From: Rhodocyclales bacterium
GTDB taxonomy: Bacteria > Pseudomonadota > Gammaproteobacteria > Burkholderiales > Rhodocyclaceae
Reading direction: 5' to 3'
DNA: 64,000 nucleotides
NCBI GenBank assembly: GCA_028292485.1
Contig: JAQGMG010000039.1
Location: forward strand, 1 to 64,000
In this document: in pieces, positions 35,251-43,697 of the stretch
How positions within the stretch are numbered: position 1 is the first letter of the stretch
How the letters are laid out: every line of letters starts with the position of its first letter
Made by a program: the position numbers and the translations under genes
The notes under the pieces: model-generated
What the model was told of the DNA's origin: nothing
Databases searched by the model: none
What the model saw: the letters and a program-made list of their open reading frames with translations, nothing else

Positions 35251-35511
35251 TATTCAGCAAGTGGTGTGCCAGCCTGACGGCGTGATGAACGACTTGATAA
35301 GCCATTGAAAACAAAATCGAAGTGGCCATATGCGGCTGCCCATGAGGCGCGGCGCAGTGGCTTCCTGCCTTGTTATAGGGCGGGCGGCGATATGCCTGCA
35401 CCGGCGCAGGGCCTGCGGTCGTGCAGTGATGAAGCGGACAATGCATGGCCGCTTCGCTGCAGAGCCTGCTGGTCACATCCGCAAGGTCTGCCCGCACCGA
35501 TTGGATCAGAA
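35251..35511. other. Intergenic region between divergent atzF and atzG
   Basis: About 260 bases between the two candidate operators. Several short overlapping frames are open but none has a ribosome-binding site or recognisable product. It presumably holds the promoters for atzF and atzGEH. Confidence 0.5.
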
Positions 35512-35540
35512 CTTGCATGTAGACAAACATGTATGCAAGA
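35512..35540. promoter_or_regulatory. Candidate GntR/FCD operator before atzG
   Basis: A 29-base region bounded by CTTGCAT (35512-35518) and ATGCAAG (35534-35540), perfect reverse complements. The right half reads CATGTATGCAAG, two mismatches from the atzF palindrome. It ends 9 bases before the atzG start codon and so overlaps the region where its ribosome-binding site begins. Confidence 0.65.
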
Positions 35541-35549
35541 GGATGGAGC

Positions 35550-35768
35550 ATGGAACACGACAAGAATCCCGCGAAAGACGCGGCTAACCCCGCCTCGGCC
35601 TGGCTCGACTATGCCAGCATCGTTTCACAGGCCCAAGGCTATCAACTTGACGACGCACAGCTTGCCCGTGTGGCGGCACAACTGGAATTGATCAGCGCCG
35701 TGGCGGCGCCGCTGCTTTCCCTGCAACTGCCCGCAGAGATCGAGCCAGCGCCGGTGTTTCGCCCATGA
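35550..35768 (+). CDS. atzG: AtzG-like small subunit (DUF4089)
   Basis: Small 72-residue partner of the AtzE amidase. AtzG forms a hetero-oligomer with AtzE and is needed for its activity; homologues are called HpxX in allantoin-type clusters. The product has an acidic helical body (WLDYASIVSQAQGYQLDDAQ, then VAAQLELISAVAAPLL) and a Pro-rich C-terminus PAEIEPAPVFRP, as expected for the family. Genes of this size are easily missed. The start MEHDKNPAKD follows GGATGGAG. The stop overlaps the atzE start by 4 bases. Confidence 0.85.
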   Translation: MEHDKNPAKDAANPASAWLDYASIVSQAQGYQLDDAQLARVAAQLELISAVAAPLLSLQLPAEIEPAPVFRP

Positions 35769-37216
35769 GCGGCCCATCCTGGGAAAAGCTTGCGGCCTGG
35801 CAGATTGCCGACGCCGTGTCGTGCGGTGAAGTGTCTGCACACGAGGTCGTTACACAGGTTTTGCAAACCGTGCGCAGCCGCGATGCAAACATCAACGCCT
35901 ATACCGATCTCACCGAGCGCCGTGCGCTCGAAGAGGCCGCCGCCATTGATGCCAGACGCATGCGTGGCGAGCCGATGCCTGCTCTGGCGGGCGTGCCCTA
36001 TGCGGTCAAGAACCTGTTCGATGTAGAGGGCCTGCCCACCTTGGCGGGCGGCCATCGCGGCAGGGCGGGCCCGGCCAAGAGCAATGATGCGACGCTGGTG
36101 ACGCGCGCGGCTGACGCGGGCGCCTGCCTGATCGGTACCCTCAACATGGACGCCTATGCCTATGGCTTTACCACCGAGAACAGCTTTCATGGCGTGACGC
36201 GTAATCCGCATGATCCGCTGCGTGTCGCTGGTGGGTCGTCGGGTGGCAGCGGCGCTGCGGTGGCGGCCGATATGTGTGCCTTCTCGCTGGGCTCCGACAC
36301 CAACGGCTCGATTCGTGTGCCATCGTCATTCTGCGGCGTGTTCGGTCTCAAGCCGACCTTCGGCGGGCTATCACGTGGCGGCAGCAGACCTTTCGTACAC
36401 AACATCGATCACGTCGGCCCTTTCGCGCGCGGCACACGTGATCTGGCGCGTGTCTTCGATGTGCTGGTCGGCCTCGATCCACGCGATCATGCCTGCAGCA
36501 GAGCCGCTGGGCCGAGCGTCGAAACAGGTGTGATGCGTGCGGCGCAAGAAGGTATCAGCGGCCTGCGTGTAGCACGGCTCAATGGCTATTTCGATCGCTG
36601 GGCCGGGCCCGACGCGCGCACCGCGAGCCGTTCTGTGGCCATGATGTTTTCTGCGCAGGAAGAGCTCGATCTGCCGGATGTGGCTGCCGCGCGGGGTGCA
36701 GGTTTCGTCATCACCGCCAGCGAATCGGGCGAGCTCTATCGTGGTGAATTGCAGGCGCATTACGAAGACATGGAGCCACTCAATCGCGACCGCATGCTTG
36801 CCGGCAGCCTGTTGCCAGCGACCTGGTATGTGCAGGCGCAACGCTTCCGCCAGCAGTTCCTGCGGCAGATGCTGGCGCTGTTCGAGCGCTTCGATCTGCT
36901 CGTCGCGCCAGCCACGCCCTGCGTCGCTACCGAGATCGGCCAGCAATGGCTGGACCTGCCCGGCGGACGCGTGCCGACGCGGCCTTCCATTGGCCTGCTG
37001 ACGCAGCCGATTTCCTTCATCGGTCTGCCCGTCGTTGCCGTGCCACTACCCACCGCCAACGGCATGCCGATCGGCGTGCAGCTTATTGCGGCGCCCGGTC
37101 GCGAAGATATTGCGCTCGCCGCTGCCGCCGTGCTCGAAGCGGGCGGGCATACTTTTGTACCCAGAGTTTCACCCCCAGAGCCGTATCGAGGGAGCGCGCT
37201 ATATGAAAATAGATGA
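35765..37216 (+). CDS. atzE: AtzE-like amidase (1-carboxybiuret hydrolase subunit)
   Basis: Amidase-signature hydrolase, 483 residues. In Pseudomonas ADP the AtzE-AtzG complex deaminates 1-carboxybiuret to 1,3-dicarboxyurea. The Lys-Ser-Ser triad is visible at K82 (AVKNLFD), S158 (AGGSSGGSGAA) and S182 (SDTNGSIRVPSS), with the usual 24-residue spacing between serines. It is shorter than AtzF and lacks its C-terminal domain. HpxY of Klebsiella-type oxamate/allantoin clusters is a close relative, so an Hpx-like substrate remains possible. It overlaps atzG by 4 and atzH by 14 bases. Confidence 0.88.
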   Translation: MSGPSWEKLAAWQIADAVSCGEVSAHEVVTQVLQTVRSRDANINAYTDLTERRALEEAAAIDARRMRGEPMPALAGVPYAVKNLFDVEGLPTLAGGHRGRAGPAKSNDATLVTRAADAGACLIGTLNMDAYAYGFTTENSFHGVTRNPHDPLRVAGGSSGGSGAAVAADMCAFSLGSDTNGSIRVPSSFCGVFGLKPTFGGLSRGGSRPFVHNIDHVGPFARGTRDLARVFDVLVGLDPRDHACSRAAGPSVETGVMRAAQEGISGLRVARLNGYFDRWAGPDARTASRSVAMMFSAQEELDLPDVAAARGAGFVITASESGELYRGELQAHYEDMEPLNRDRMLAGSLLPATWYVQAQRFRQQFLRQMLALFERFDLLVAPATPCVATEIGQQWLDLPGGRVPTRPSIGLLTQPISFIGLPVVAVPLPTANGMPIGVQLIAAPGREDIALAAAAVLEAGGHTFVPRVSPPEPYRGSALYENR

Positions 37217-37583
37217 GGAACTGGTTCGCGCTGAAGTCGAAGCCGCTTCCGACCGCTACGAAGCGGCTTTGCTCGGCAACGATCTCGACACGCTCGACGC
37301 CTCGTTCTGGCAGGATGCGCGCGTGCTGCGCGTCAGCGCCAAAGACGAATTGCTCGGCATCGAAAACATCCGCCGTTTCCGTGCCGGTCGGGTACCCACC
37401 GATGCGGCGCGCGATTATCTGTCGCGCCTGATCACCTGTTTCGGCGACCACACGGCTGTGGTCAACATCACCTTCCTGCGCAAATCAGACAGCCGTGTTG
37501 GCCGTCAGAGTCAGACATGGGTGCGCATTGATGACAGCTGGCGTATCGTGAGCGCCCACATCAGTTTTCGTGAATCTGAATAA
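37203..37583 (+). CDS. atzH: AtzH-like protein (DUF3225, SnoaL-like fold)
   Basis: Small NTF2-like enzyme of 126 residues. In Pseudomonas ADP, AtzH is reported to convert 1,3-dicarboxyurea to allophanate, bridging AtzE and AtzF; HpxZ is the homologue in other clusters. Family features include YEAALLGNDLDTLDASFWQD, a central GIENIRRFRAGR helix, and TWVRIDDSWRIVSAHIS at the C-terminus. The ATG at 37203 lies inside the end of atzE. With atzG and atzE it forms the classic three-gene block; atzF is in the neighbouring divergent unit. Confidence 0.85.
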   Translation: MKIDEELVRAEVEAASDRYEAALLGNDLDTLDASFWQDARVLRVSAKDELLGIENIRRFRAGRVPTDAARDYLSRLITCFGDHTAVVNITFLRKSDSRVGRQSQTWVRIDDSWRIVSAHISFRESE

Positions 37584-37610
37584 GTGAGTTGAATTCATGG
37601 GGCTGAACGC

Positions 37611-38321
37611 ATGAGCAAAGCAGAGGAGGCAGAAGCAGTGCTCGATGAACCGCAGGGAAGCATTGCCGGATCGCGCGTTGATCACGTCTACAACCGCGTC
37701 AAGGAAGACATCTTCGATTTTCGCCTGTTGCCCGGTGATCGTTTCACCGAGAGCCAGGTGGCCGACCGTCTCAAGGTCAGTCGCACCCCGGTGCGCGAGG
37801 CCCTGTACCGGCTCGAGCGCGAAGGCTATGTCTTCGTGCATTTCCGCAATGGCTGGAGCGTGCGGCCCTTCGATTTCGTCATGTTCGAGAACCTGTACGA
37901 GCTACGCCTTGTTCTCGAAACTGCTGCAGTGAGAAAGATTTGCGATGGCCCTGACCTTGCGCGCATCGAAGAGCTGAAAGACGTCTGGCTGGTGGCGGAT
38001 GCGGATCGCGTCGTCGATTCATTGCAAGCCGCCGAGCTTGATGAAGCCTTTCACACCACCATCGTCGACGCCGCCGAGAACCCCGAGCTGGCGCGCGTGC
38101 ATAACGACGTCATAGAGCGCATCCGCATCATCCGCCGCCTCGATTTCACGCAGGGTTACCGCGTCGAGCGTACTTACGAAGAGCACGCCAAGATCCTGCA
38201 GGCGCTTCTGCGTCGCCGTGCCGACACGGCCTGCTCCTTACTCAAGGCGCATATCGAGGAAAGCAGGGCCGAGGTGCGCAAGATCACCATTCACCGCCTG
38301 CAGGCCGCGCGGCAGAGCTGA
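37611..38321 (+). CDS. GntR-family transcriptional regulator, FCD domain
   Basis: Regulator of 236 residues. The N-terminal winged helix is visible (GDRFTESQVADRLKVSRTPVREALYRLEREGYV, about 40-72 in sequence). The C-terminal FCD effector domain has metal-binding His positions in FHTTIVDAAENPEL, EEHAKIL and KAHIEES. It begins 27 bases after atzH and is probably the last gene of the atzGEH transcript. FadR/FCD proteins bind TTGTATACAA-type palindromes, and such sites lie before four units of this cluster, so it is the likely regulator and would be autoregulated. The ligand is unknown. Confidence 0.92.
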   Translation: MSKAEEAEAVLDEPQGSIAGSRVDHVYNRVKEDIFDFRLLPGDRFTESQVADRLKVSRTPVREALYRLEREGYVFVHFRNGWSVRPFDFVMFENLYELRLVLETAAVRKICDGPDLARIEELKDVWLVADADRVVDSLQAAELDEAFHTTIVDAAENPELARVHNDVIERIRIIRRLDFTQGYRVERTYEEHAKILQALLRRRADTACSLLKAHIEESRAEVRKITIHRLQAARQS

Positions 38322-38351
38322 TCCAGCCTCACCTGCGCGCCGTTCGCATGC

Positions 38352-39182
38352 TCATTGCATCGCGTCGTTGAGCAAATGCGCCAGGCGCAGGCCGGCTTTC
38401 TCCATTTGTACCCGCGCGGTTTGCGACGCCTGCTGCAGATAGGCGGTGTCGATCATCACCGGCGCACCGAGATGCTCATTGCATGTGAAGCCGGTCAGCG
38501 CGTCATAAGCTGATTTGCGCGCCACGTCGCGCGATTCCAGCATCCAGGCGGTCGGCGCATCGGCAGCCAAGGGCGCATTGTCTGCAAGGGTGCCGCGCAA
38601 CGGGCCCTCTTTCAGCGTGAGCACCGCGATGTCCGTATCCCATAGCGCATGCAGCGTGGTGCCTGGCTTGAGCTGGATAACCGTGGTGCCCGGTGCGAGC
38701 GCAACGGCAATATTGCCGCCATCGACATTCACGCCCGAGTGCAAGGGCTGATGCATGTCCCCGACGAGATGCACAACCCACTTCAGCGCTTCGTTACGCG
38801 ACTGCAGTGACTGGCTGTGGTCTTTCAGGATCGCTGCGTACTTGATGATGAGCTGATCCACACAGTTGCCATCGCGGCACGCGCCCAGCTTGTCGGAGCA
38901 CACCGGGTTGGCGCGCACATGCCAGCCCCGGTACGCATCCTTCGGTGCGATATCGCGAATCTCGTCAGCCCACGACGCAACCGAGGCCAGCGTCGTGCGG
39001 TGCGAAGGCTTGCCATTGCGATCCAGATCGTCGGCCAGCAGCGTGCGCATTTGTGCCAGCGCTGTGGGACTCAGATTGCTCTGTGCCAGGGCTGCGACGG
39101 CGGCATGTCCCTGCCGGCCCCACGCGCTGGCCGTGCCCGGCAGCAAAGCCAATGCAAACAGCAATGCAGTCATCCAGCGCAT
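38352..39182 (-). CDS. S1/P1 family nuclease, secreted
   Basis: Zinc-dependent single-strand nuclease/3'-nucleotidase of the S1/P1 family, 276 residues. A signal peptide ends TASA, leaving Trp as the first mature residue (WGRQGHAAVA), which in this family ligates zinc by its amino group. Further ligands lie in HLVGDMHQPLHSG and in the His/Asp-rich middle (VASWADEIRD). Two Cys pairs (CSDKLGACRDGNC) suggest disulphides. AAGGAG precedes the ATG at 39182. The 3' end converges with the GntR gene with a 30-base gap. It may recycle extracellular nucleotides. Confidence 0.9.
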   Translation of the reverse strand: MRWMTALLFALALLPGTASAWGRQGHAAVAALAQSNLSPTALAQMRTLLADDLDRNGKPSHRTTLASVASWADEIRDIAPKDAYRGWHVRANPVCSDKLGACRDGNCVDQLIIKYAAILKDHSQSLQSRNEALKWVVHLVGDMHQPLHSGVNVDGGNIAVALAPGTTVIQLKPGTTLHALWDTDIAVLTLKEGPLRGTLADNAPLAADAPTAWMLESRDVARKSAYDALTGFTCNEHLGAPVMIDTAYLQQASQTARVQMEKAGLRLAHLLNDAMQ

Positions 39183-39229
39183 CCGGTTTCTCCTTTTTTC
39201 TTGTGTGCCGGCAAAGGCCGCCGCAGCGG

Positions 39230-39757
39230 CTACGTCCACATTGCCTCGCCGGTTGCTTCAAGCCAGCAAAGGTACGCGCGCAAATCGAATTCGAGCTGAT
39301 GGTACGCAGGTTCCATGTGACAGCACAATTGGTAGAAGGCCTTGTCGTGATCGCGCTCGCGCAGGTGAGCGAGCTCGTGCACCACGATCATGCGCAGGAA
39401 CTCTTCAGGCATGGTGCGGAACAGCGTGGCAATGCGAATCTCGCGCTTTGATTTGAGCCGTGTGCCCTGTACGCGCGAAATCGCCGTGTGCGTGCCGAGT
39501 GCGTTGCGGATCACGTGAATGTGATTGTCATAGCTGATGCGCGACAGTGGCGGTGCGTTGCGCTGGTAACGGCTTTTCAGATCATTGACGTACTCCTGCA
39601 ACGCGCGCTCATTGCGCACCTCGTGCGCCGACGGATAACGCTTGAGCAGCGCCGGACCGAGCTGACCTTCGGCGATCATTTGTGCTGTCTGGGCGACAAG
39701 ATGCGGGGAATAACCTGCGAGGTAGCGCGTAGGCGGGGTGGGCAGCACCGTGGACAT
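39230..39757 (-). CDS. YgjP-like zinc metallopeptidase
   Basis: Protein of 175 residues with the zinc site HELAHLRERDHDKAFY (HExxH plus downstream His) of the YgjP/WLM-like (DUF45) group. The rest is helical with LEFDLRAYLCWL at the C-terminus. The substrate of this group is generally not known. The start at MSTVLPTPPTRY is chosen as the last plausible ATG before the conserved part; the frame is open to 39898. It lies 47 bases upstream of the S1/P1 nuclease gene on the same strand. Confidence 0.85.
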   Translation of the reverse strand: MSTVLPTPPTRYLAGYSPHLVAQTAQMIAEGQLGPALLKRYPSAHEVRNERALQEYVNDLKSRYQRNAPPLSRISYDNHIHVIRNALGTHTAISRVQGTRLKSKREIRIATLFRTMPEEFLRMIVVHELAHLRERDHDKAFYQLCCHMEPAYHQLEFDLRAYLCWLEATGEAMWT

Positions 39758-39933
39758 ACGCTGATTGTACGTTGCTACAACACAGCTGACACTGTGGCCC
39801 GCGCCATATCGTCCAGGCGTTATGAACGGTATGCCATATTGCCCGTATCGGGTGCGCTGCCAGCTTGCTAGATTCGTTCGCCTCCTTTGAACAATCACAG
39901 CCGCCGCACTCGCGGCGAAAGCGGGTCTGAAAC

Positions 39934-40665
39934 GTGGATACTCAACGCACCTTGCTCGGCATTCTCACGCCTTCATCGAACACTTCGCTGGAGCCCTTGA
40001 CCAGCGCACTCTGCGCAGCCGCGCCGGGCGTTTCCGCACATTTTGCGCGCTTTCCCGTAACTGAAATTTCTCTCAAACCGCAGGCGCTTGGCCAGTTTGA
40101 TGACGACAAGATCATCGCAGCCGCGCGTCTCCTGGTCGACGCGAAGGTGCAGTGCATCGGCTGGAGCGGTACTTCAGCCGGCTGGTTGGGCCTGGAGGCC
40201 GATCATGCTTTGTGCCGACGTATCGAAGATGCTACCGGCATTGCTGCCACCACCTCTACACTCGCGCTTGTCGAGATCATGCAGAAGACCGGCGCCAGGA
40301 CTCTCGGGCTGGTCACGCCTTACATCGATGACGTGCAGTCGAAGATCGTTGCCAATTTCGCGACCGAGGGCATGCAGTGCGTGGCCGAGCGGCATCTGGG
40401 CATCAGCACGAATTTCGACTTTTCCGAAGTCAGCGAAGCCGAACTGACTGATATGGTGGCCAGCGTCGCAGAGGCCGAGCCTGACGCCATTACTGCGTTC
40501 TGCACCAATCTCAAGGCCGCACATATGGCCGAGCGCTGGGAGGCGACCTACGGCATTCCCGTCTACGACACGGCTAGCACCGTCGTGTGGAAGATGTTGC
40601 GCATGCTCGATTACGACACGCGCCGCATCAGCGGTTGGGGTCGGCTCTTCCAGGAGGTCACCTGA
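39934..40665 (+). CDS. Asp/Glu racemase superfamily protein, arylmalonate-decarboxylase-like
   Basis: Member of the Asp/Glu/hydantoin racemase and maleate isomerase superfamily, 243 residues. The N-terminus GILTPSSNTSLEP is typical. Racemases and maleate isomerases use two cysteines. Here the first site reads G79-T80-S81 (GWSGTSAGW) without Cys, while the second is C190 (AFCTNLKAA). That Gly-Thr-Ser / single-Cys pattern is the one known from arylmalonate decarboxylase. Its stop overlaps the hydantoinase start (TGATG), so a role on a malonate-type or ring-opened pyrimidine intermediate is plausible. Exact substrate unknown. Confidence 0.78.
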   Translation: MDTQRTLLGILTPSSNTSLEPLTSALCAAAPGVSAHFARFPVTEISLKPQALGQFDDDKIIAAARLLVDAKVQCIGWSGTSAGWLGLEADHALCRRIEDATGIAATTSTLALVEIMQKTGARTLGLVTPYIDDVQSKIVANFATEGMQCVAERHLGISTNFDFSEVSEAELTDMVASVAEAEPDAITAFCTNLKAAHMAERWEATYGIPVYDTASTVVWKMLRMLDYDTRRISGWGRLFQEVT

Positions 40666-42107
40666 TGACAGACTCAAATACTCCTTGCTTTGATCTGGTG
40701 ATCCGTAACGCGCGCTGCGCCACTGCGGCTGATGTGTTCGACGCAGACATCGGCATCTGCGGCGGGCGCATCGTTGCGCTGGGTAAAGTGCTCGCCGCTG
40801 GCGTACGCGAGATCGACGCAGGTGGCCGCTACGTGTTGCCCGGCGGCATTGATGGCCACTGCCACATCGACCAGCCGATGATGGATGGATCGACGATGGC
40901 CGACGACTTCTGGACCGGTACGCGTTCCGCTGCCTGCGGCGGTAATACCACTGTCATTCCCTTCGCCAGTCAGCTCAAGGGTCAGGGTTTGCTGGATGCA
41001 ATGGCCGAATCGCATCGGCGCGCCGCGGGCAAGGCGGCTGTTGATTACGCCTTCCATCTCATCATCTGCGAGCCCACCGACCACGTACTCAAGCACGAGT
41101 TGCCGCAGGTCATGCGCGAGGGCTGTACCTCGTTCAAGGTCTATATGACTTACGACGACCTCAAGCTCGACGACAGGCAGATGCTCGACGTGCTGGCTGC
41201 TGCACGCCATGAGGGCGCCATGATCATGATGCACGCCGAGAACACTGACTGCATCGCCTGGCTCACCGAGCGTCTCATCGCTGCTGGCCATACCGCACCG
41301 AAATTTCACGCTGCCGCGCGGCCCATGCTGGTAGAGCGCGAAGCCACGCATCGCGCGATTGCACTGGCCGAGCTGGTCGATGTACCGATACTCATCGTGC
41401 ATGTCTCCGGCCGTGAGGCCATCGAACAGATTCGCTGGGGGCAGGCGCAGGGCCTGAAAATCTATGCAGAGACCTGCCCGCAGTACCTCTTCCTCACCGC
41501 TGACGATCTTGACGACCACGCAGGCCACATGAGCGGAGCCAAGTGCATCTGCAGTCCACCACCGCGCGACAAGGCCAACCAGCAGGTCGTGTGGGACGCG
41601 CTGCAGGGCGGCGTCTTCGAAGTATTCTCTTCCGACCATGCGCCGTTCAGGTTCGCTGGTGAGGGCGGCAAGCTCGGCGCCGGGCCAAATGTATCTTTCG
41701 ACAAGGTTCCCAACGGCGTGCCGGGTATCGAGACACGCTTGCCGCTACTGTTTTCCGCAGGCGTGCTCGAAGGCCGGCTCGACATCTGCGAGTTCGTCGC
41801 GCTGACCTCCACCAACGTCGCAAAGATGTACGGCCTCTATCCGCGCAAAGGCTCGATTGCCATCGGCGCAGATGCCGACCTGGTCATCTGGGATACCGAT
41901 GTGGATATCGCGATTCGCAACGTCGACCTGCATCACAACGTCGACTACACGCCATATGAAGGCCAGCGCGTGAAGGCTTGGCCGCGCATGACGCTGTTGC
42001 GCGGTGAAATCGTTGCCGAGGGTGGGAAGTTTGTCGGCACGGCCGGGCAGGGGCAGTTCCTGCCTTGCGATTTGCCGATGCCGGCCAGGCCGCGCGTGCG
42101 CAATTGA
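40665..42107 (+). CDS. Dihydropyrimidinase/hydantoinase family amidohydrolase
   Basis: Zinc cyclic-amide hydrolase of 480 residues, opening rings of hydantoins or dihydropyrimidines. Metal ligands are visible in order: H65 and H67 (GHCHID), carboxylated K158 (SFKVYMTYDD), H190 (MMHAENTD), H246 (LIVHVSGRE) and D324 (FSSDHAPF). Length and motif spacing match D-hydantoinase and dihydropyrimidinase. Translationally coupled to the AMDase-like gene upstream. It fits a catabolic cluster for N-heterocycles, although no beta-ureidopropionase or carbamoylase gene lies in the window. Confidence 0.92.
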   Translation: MTDSNTPCFDLVIRNARCATAADVFDADIGICGGRIVALGKVLAAGVREIDAGGRYVLPGGIDGHCHIDQPMMDGSTMADDFWTGTRSAACGGNTTVIPFASQLKGQGLLDAMAESHRRAAGKAAVDYAFHLIICEPTDHVLKHELPQVMREGCTSFKVYMTYDDLKLDDRQMLDVLAAARHEGAMIMMHAENTDCIAWLTERLIAAGHTAPKFHAAARPMLVEREATHRAIALAELVDVPILIVHVSGREAIEQIRWGQAQGLKIYAETCPQYLFLTADDLDDHAGHMSGAKCICSPPPRDKANQQVVWDALQGGVFEVFSSDHAPFRFAGEGGKLGAGPNVSFDKVPNGVPGIETRLPLLFSAGVLEGRLDICEFVALTSTNVAKMYGLYPRKGSIAIGADADLVIWDTDVDIAIRNVDLHHNVDYTPYEGQRVKAWPRMTLLRGEIVAEGGKFVGTAGQGQFLPCDLPMPARPRVRN

Positions 42108-42131
42108 GTGATCCGCCTCGCCAACATCCCG

Positions 42132-42157
42132 GCCATTCCCGCCTTCGCGGGAATGGC
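42132..42157. repeat. Single palindromic repeat unit
   Basis: GCCATTCCCGC CTTC GCGGGAATGGC, a variant single unit of the dispersed CGTCATTCCCGC family, 25 bases after the hydantoinase stop. It may work as a weak terminator. Confidence 0.7.
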
Positions 42158-42201
42158 GGCGGAACCCTGCACGCCGCGATACATCGGAATAAGCTCTGCG
42201 C

Positions 42202-42984
42202 ATGAATAATCCCGACATCCAGTCCATCGCCTCCCGGCTCATCGCCGCCAGAGTAGACAAACAGCCCCTTACGCCCGAAGACTGTCGCGCATTGCACATC
42301 AACTCACGCGCCGAAGCCTATGCCGTGCAGGCAGCAGTCTGGCAAAGCCAGCAAGGCACGATGCGCCCGCATGCCTGGAAGATCGGCAACAGCAGCGACG
42401 ACCCTGCGCCGGTGAGGGCCGCCATGCCACGCGTTACAGAAAATGGCAGCGGCATATTGGCCGCTGACTTCCGTTTGTGCGGAATCGAAGCTGAAATCGC
42501 CGTACGCTTCGCACGCGATCTGCCACCACGCGCATCCGGCTGGTCGCGTGACGAAGTGCTGGCCGCCATCGGCAGCGTGCATGTCGCCATCGAAATCGTC
42601 GACACGGCGCTGCAAGACTACGCTGCAGCCGGCCCATTCCTGCGACTTGCCGACAGCATGTTGCACGGTGGCTTTGTATTGGGTGAAGCGTTGTTGGACT
42701 GGTATGCGTTGCCATGGCACGAACTCACTGCGCAAAGCTTCCTGGCCGATGTCTGCTGCGCCGAAAGAACGGGTGGGCATCCACACGTCGATCCCTTGGC
42801 GCTTCTGCCATGGTGGGCGAATGAGGGCTCGCACGATTGGAGTGGTGTCCAGGCCGGCGACATTGTTACCACTGGCACATGGAATGGCATGCACTTCGCC
42901 GATCACCCCGCGCGCATGGATGCCCGATTCATCGATGCCAGTGGCAAGCCATTGGCAAGCGCATGCGCAAGATTGACTTGCTGA
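42202..42984 (+). CDS. 2-keto-4-pentenoate hydratase / fumarylacetoacetase family protein
   Basis: MhpD/FAH-fold enzyme of 260 residues. Family marks are KIGNSSDD (cf. KIGLTS), GIEAEIAVRFARDLP with the metal-binding Glu pair, VHVAIEIVDTAL, LADSMLHGGFVLG and the C-terminal GDIVTTGTWNGM(H). Typical members hydrate 2-oxopent-4-enoate or decarboxylate oxo-acids using Mg2+. Its presence next to a hydantoinase and an AMDase-like gene suggests a carbon-skeleton step after ring opening, which is inference. Start chosen at ATG after GGAATAAG. Confidence 0.85.
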   Translation: MNNPDIQSIASRLIAARVDKQPLTPEDCRALHINSRAEAYAVQAAVWQSQQGTMRPHAWKIGNSSDDPAPVRAAMPRVTENGSGILAADFRLCGIEAEIAVRFARDLPPRASGWSRDEVLAAIGSVHVAIEIVDTALQDYAAAGPFLRLADSMLHGGFVLGEALLDWYALPWHELTAQSFLADVCCAERTGGHPHVDPLALLPWWANEGSHDWSGVQAGDIVTTGTWNGMHFADHPARMDARFIDASGKPLASACARLTC

Positions 42985-43071
42985 GGATAAACGGCCGTAT
43001 TGCGCAGAAGATTCAGGATGGTGTCTCTGTACGGGGCGACCAGTCTGGGGAAAGCGTGGGCACACAAACGA

Positions 43072-43098
43072 AGAGGGCCGGCTGCAAGCCGGCCCCTG
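43072..43098 (-). terminator. Terminator of the SYLF lipoprotein gene
   Basis: Perfect 8-bp GC stem GGGCCGGC / GCCGGCCC (43075-43095) with a 5-base loop, 24 bases after the SYLF gene stop on the minus strand, followed there by TCTTCGTTTG. Confidence 0.75.
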
Positions 43099-43121
43099 AG
43101 CAGTATTGCCGTATTACGGTA

Positions 43122-43697
43122 TTACAGATCCAGCTTGGTGATCTTGTTCCCGTCGATCGTGGCGTTAGCCATCAAGCCGCCATTGGTCAGAATGAAGCCA
43201 ACGATAGGTTGTTGAACGGTCTTGGTGTCGATGGCGGCGTTGGCGCCGGCATTTAGAACCGCAACCGAAGCATCAGCACCTGCCGTCCAGCCCTTGCTTG
43301 CTTCAAACTTCGCCAGCGATTCCGATGTCATGAACAGCATGAACACGGCCTTGGATTGCGCGCCGGCAATCAAACCGATCGAACCGCCTGCGGTGTTGTA
43401 GTAAGCGGTAGGCTGGTTGTCCTTGCGCAGCACGCCTTCGCCATACGAAGCGCCTACACCCAGGCCGGCCGTGACCACGTTAGGAAATACGAGCACGCCC
43501 TTGGCTTTGGCGACCAGCTCGCGCGAGCCGGGTACTTGCTTGTACAGGTCGGCCAGTACCTTGTCGGTGCCGGCGTTGAGGTTGGCGCGTTTTGCGCCGG
43601 TGTCAGCCGTGGGCTTTTCAGGCATGGTCGTCGTGCAACCTGCGAAGCCGATGACGGTGATGGCTGCTGCCATCAAAAGGAAGGTACGTTTGAACAT
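43122..43697 (-). CDS. SYLF/YSC84 domain lipoprotein
   Basis: Probable lipid-binding periplasmic lipoprotein, 191 residues. The signal peptide ends with lipobox GFAGC (Cys20). The SYLF domain follows: KAKGVLVFPNVVTAGLGVGASYGEGVL, YYNTAGGSIGLIAGAQSKAVFMLFMT, and LTNGGLMANATIDGNKITKLDL at the end. Proteins of this group are common in betaproteobacteria and often stress-induced; no precise role is established. AAGGAG sits 6 bases before the ATG at 43697. The gene appears monocistronic. Confidence 0.92.
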   Translation of the reverse strand: MFKRTFLLMAAAITVIGFAGCTTTMPEKPTADTGAKRANLNAGTDKVLADLYKQVPGSRELVAKAKGVLVFPNVVTAGLGVGASYGEGVLRKDNQPTAYYNTAGGSIGLIAGAQSKAVFMLFMTSESLAKFEASKGWTAGADASVAVLNAGANAAIDTKTVQQPIVGFILTNGGLMANATIDGNKITKLDL

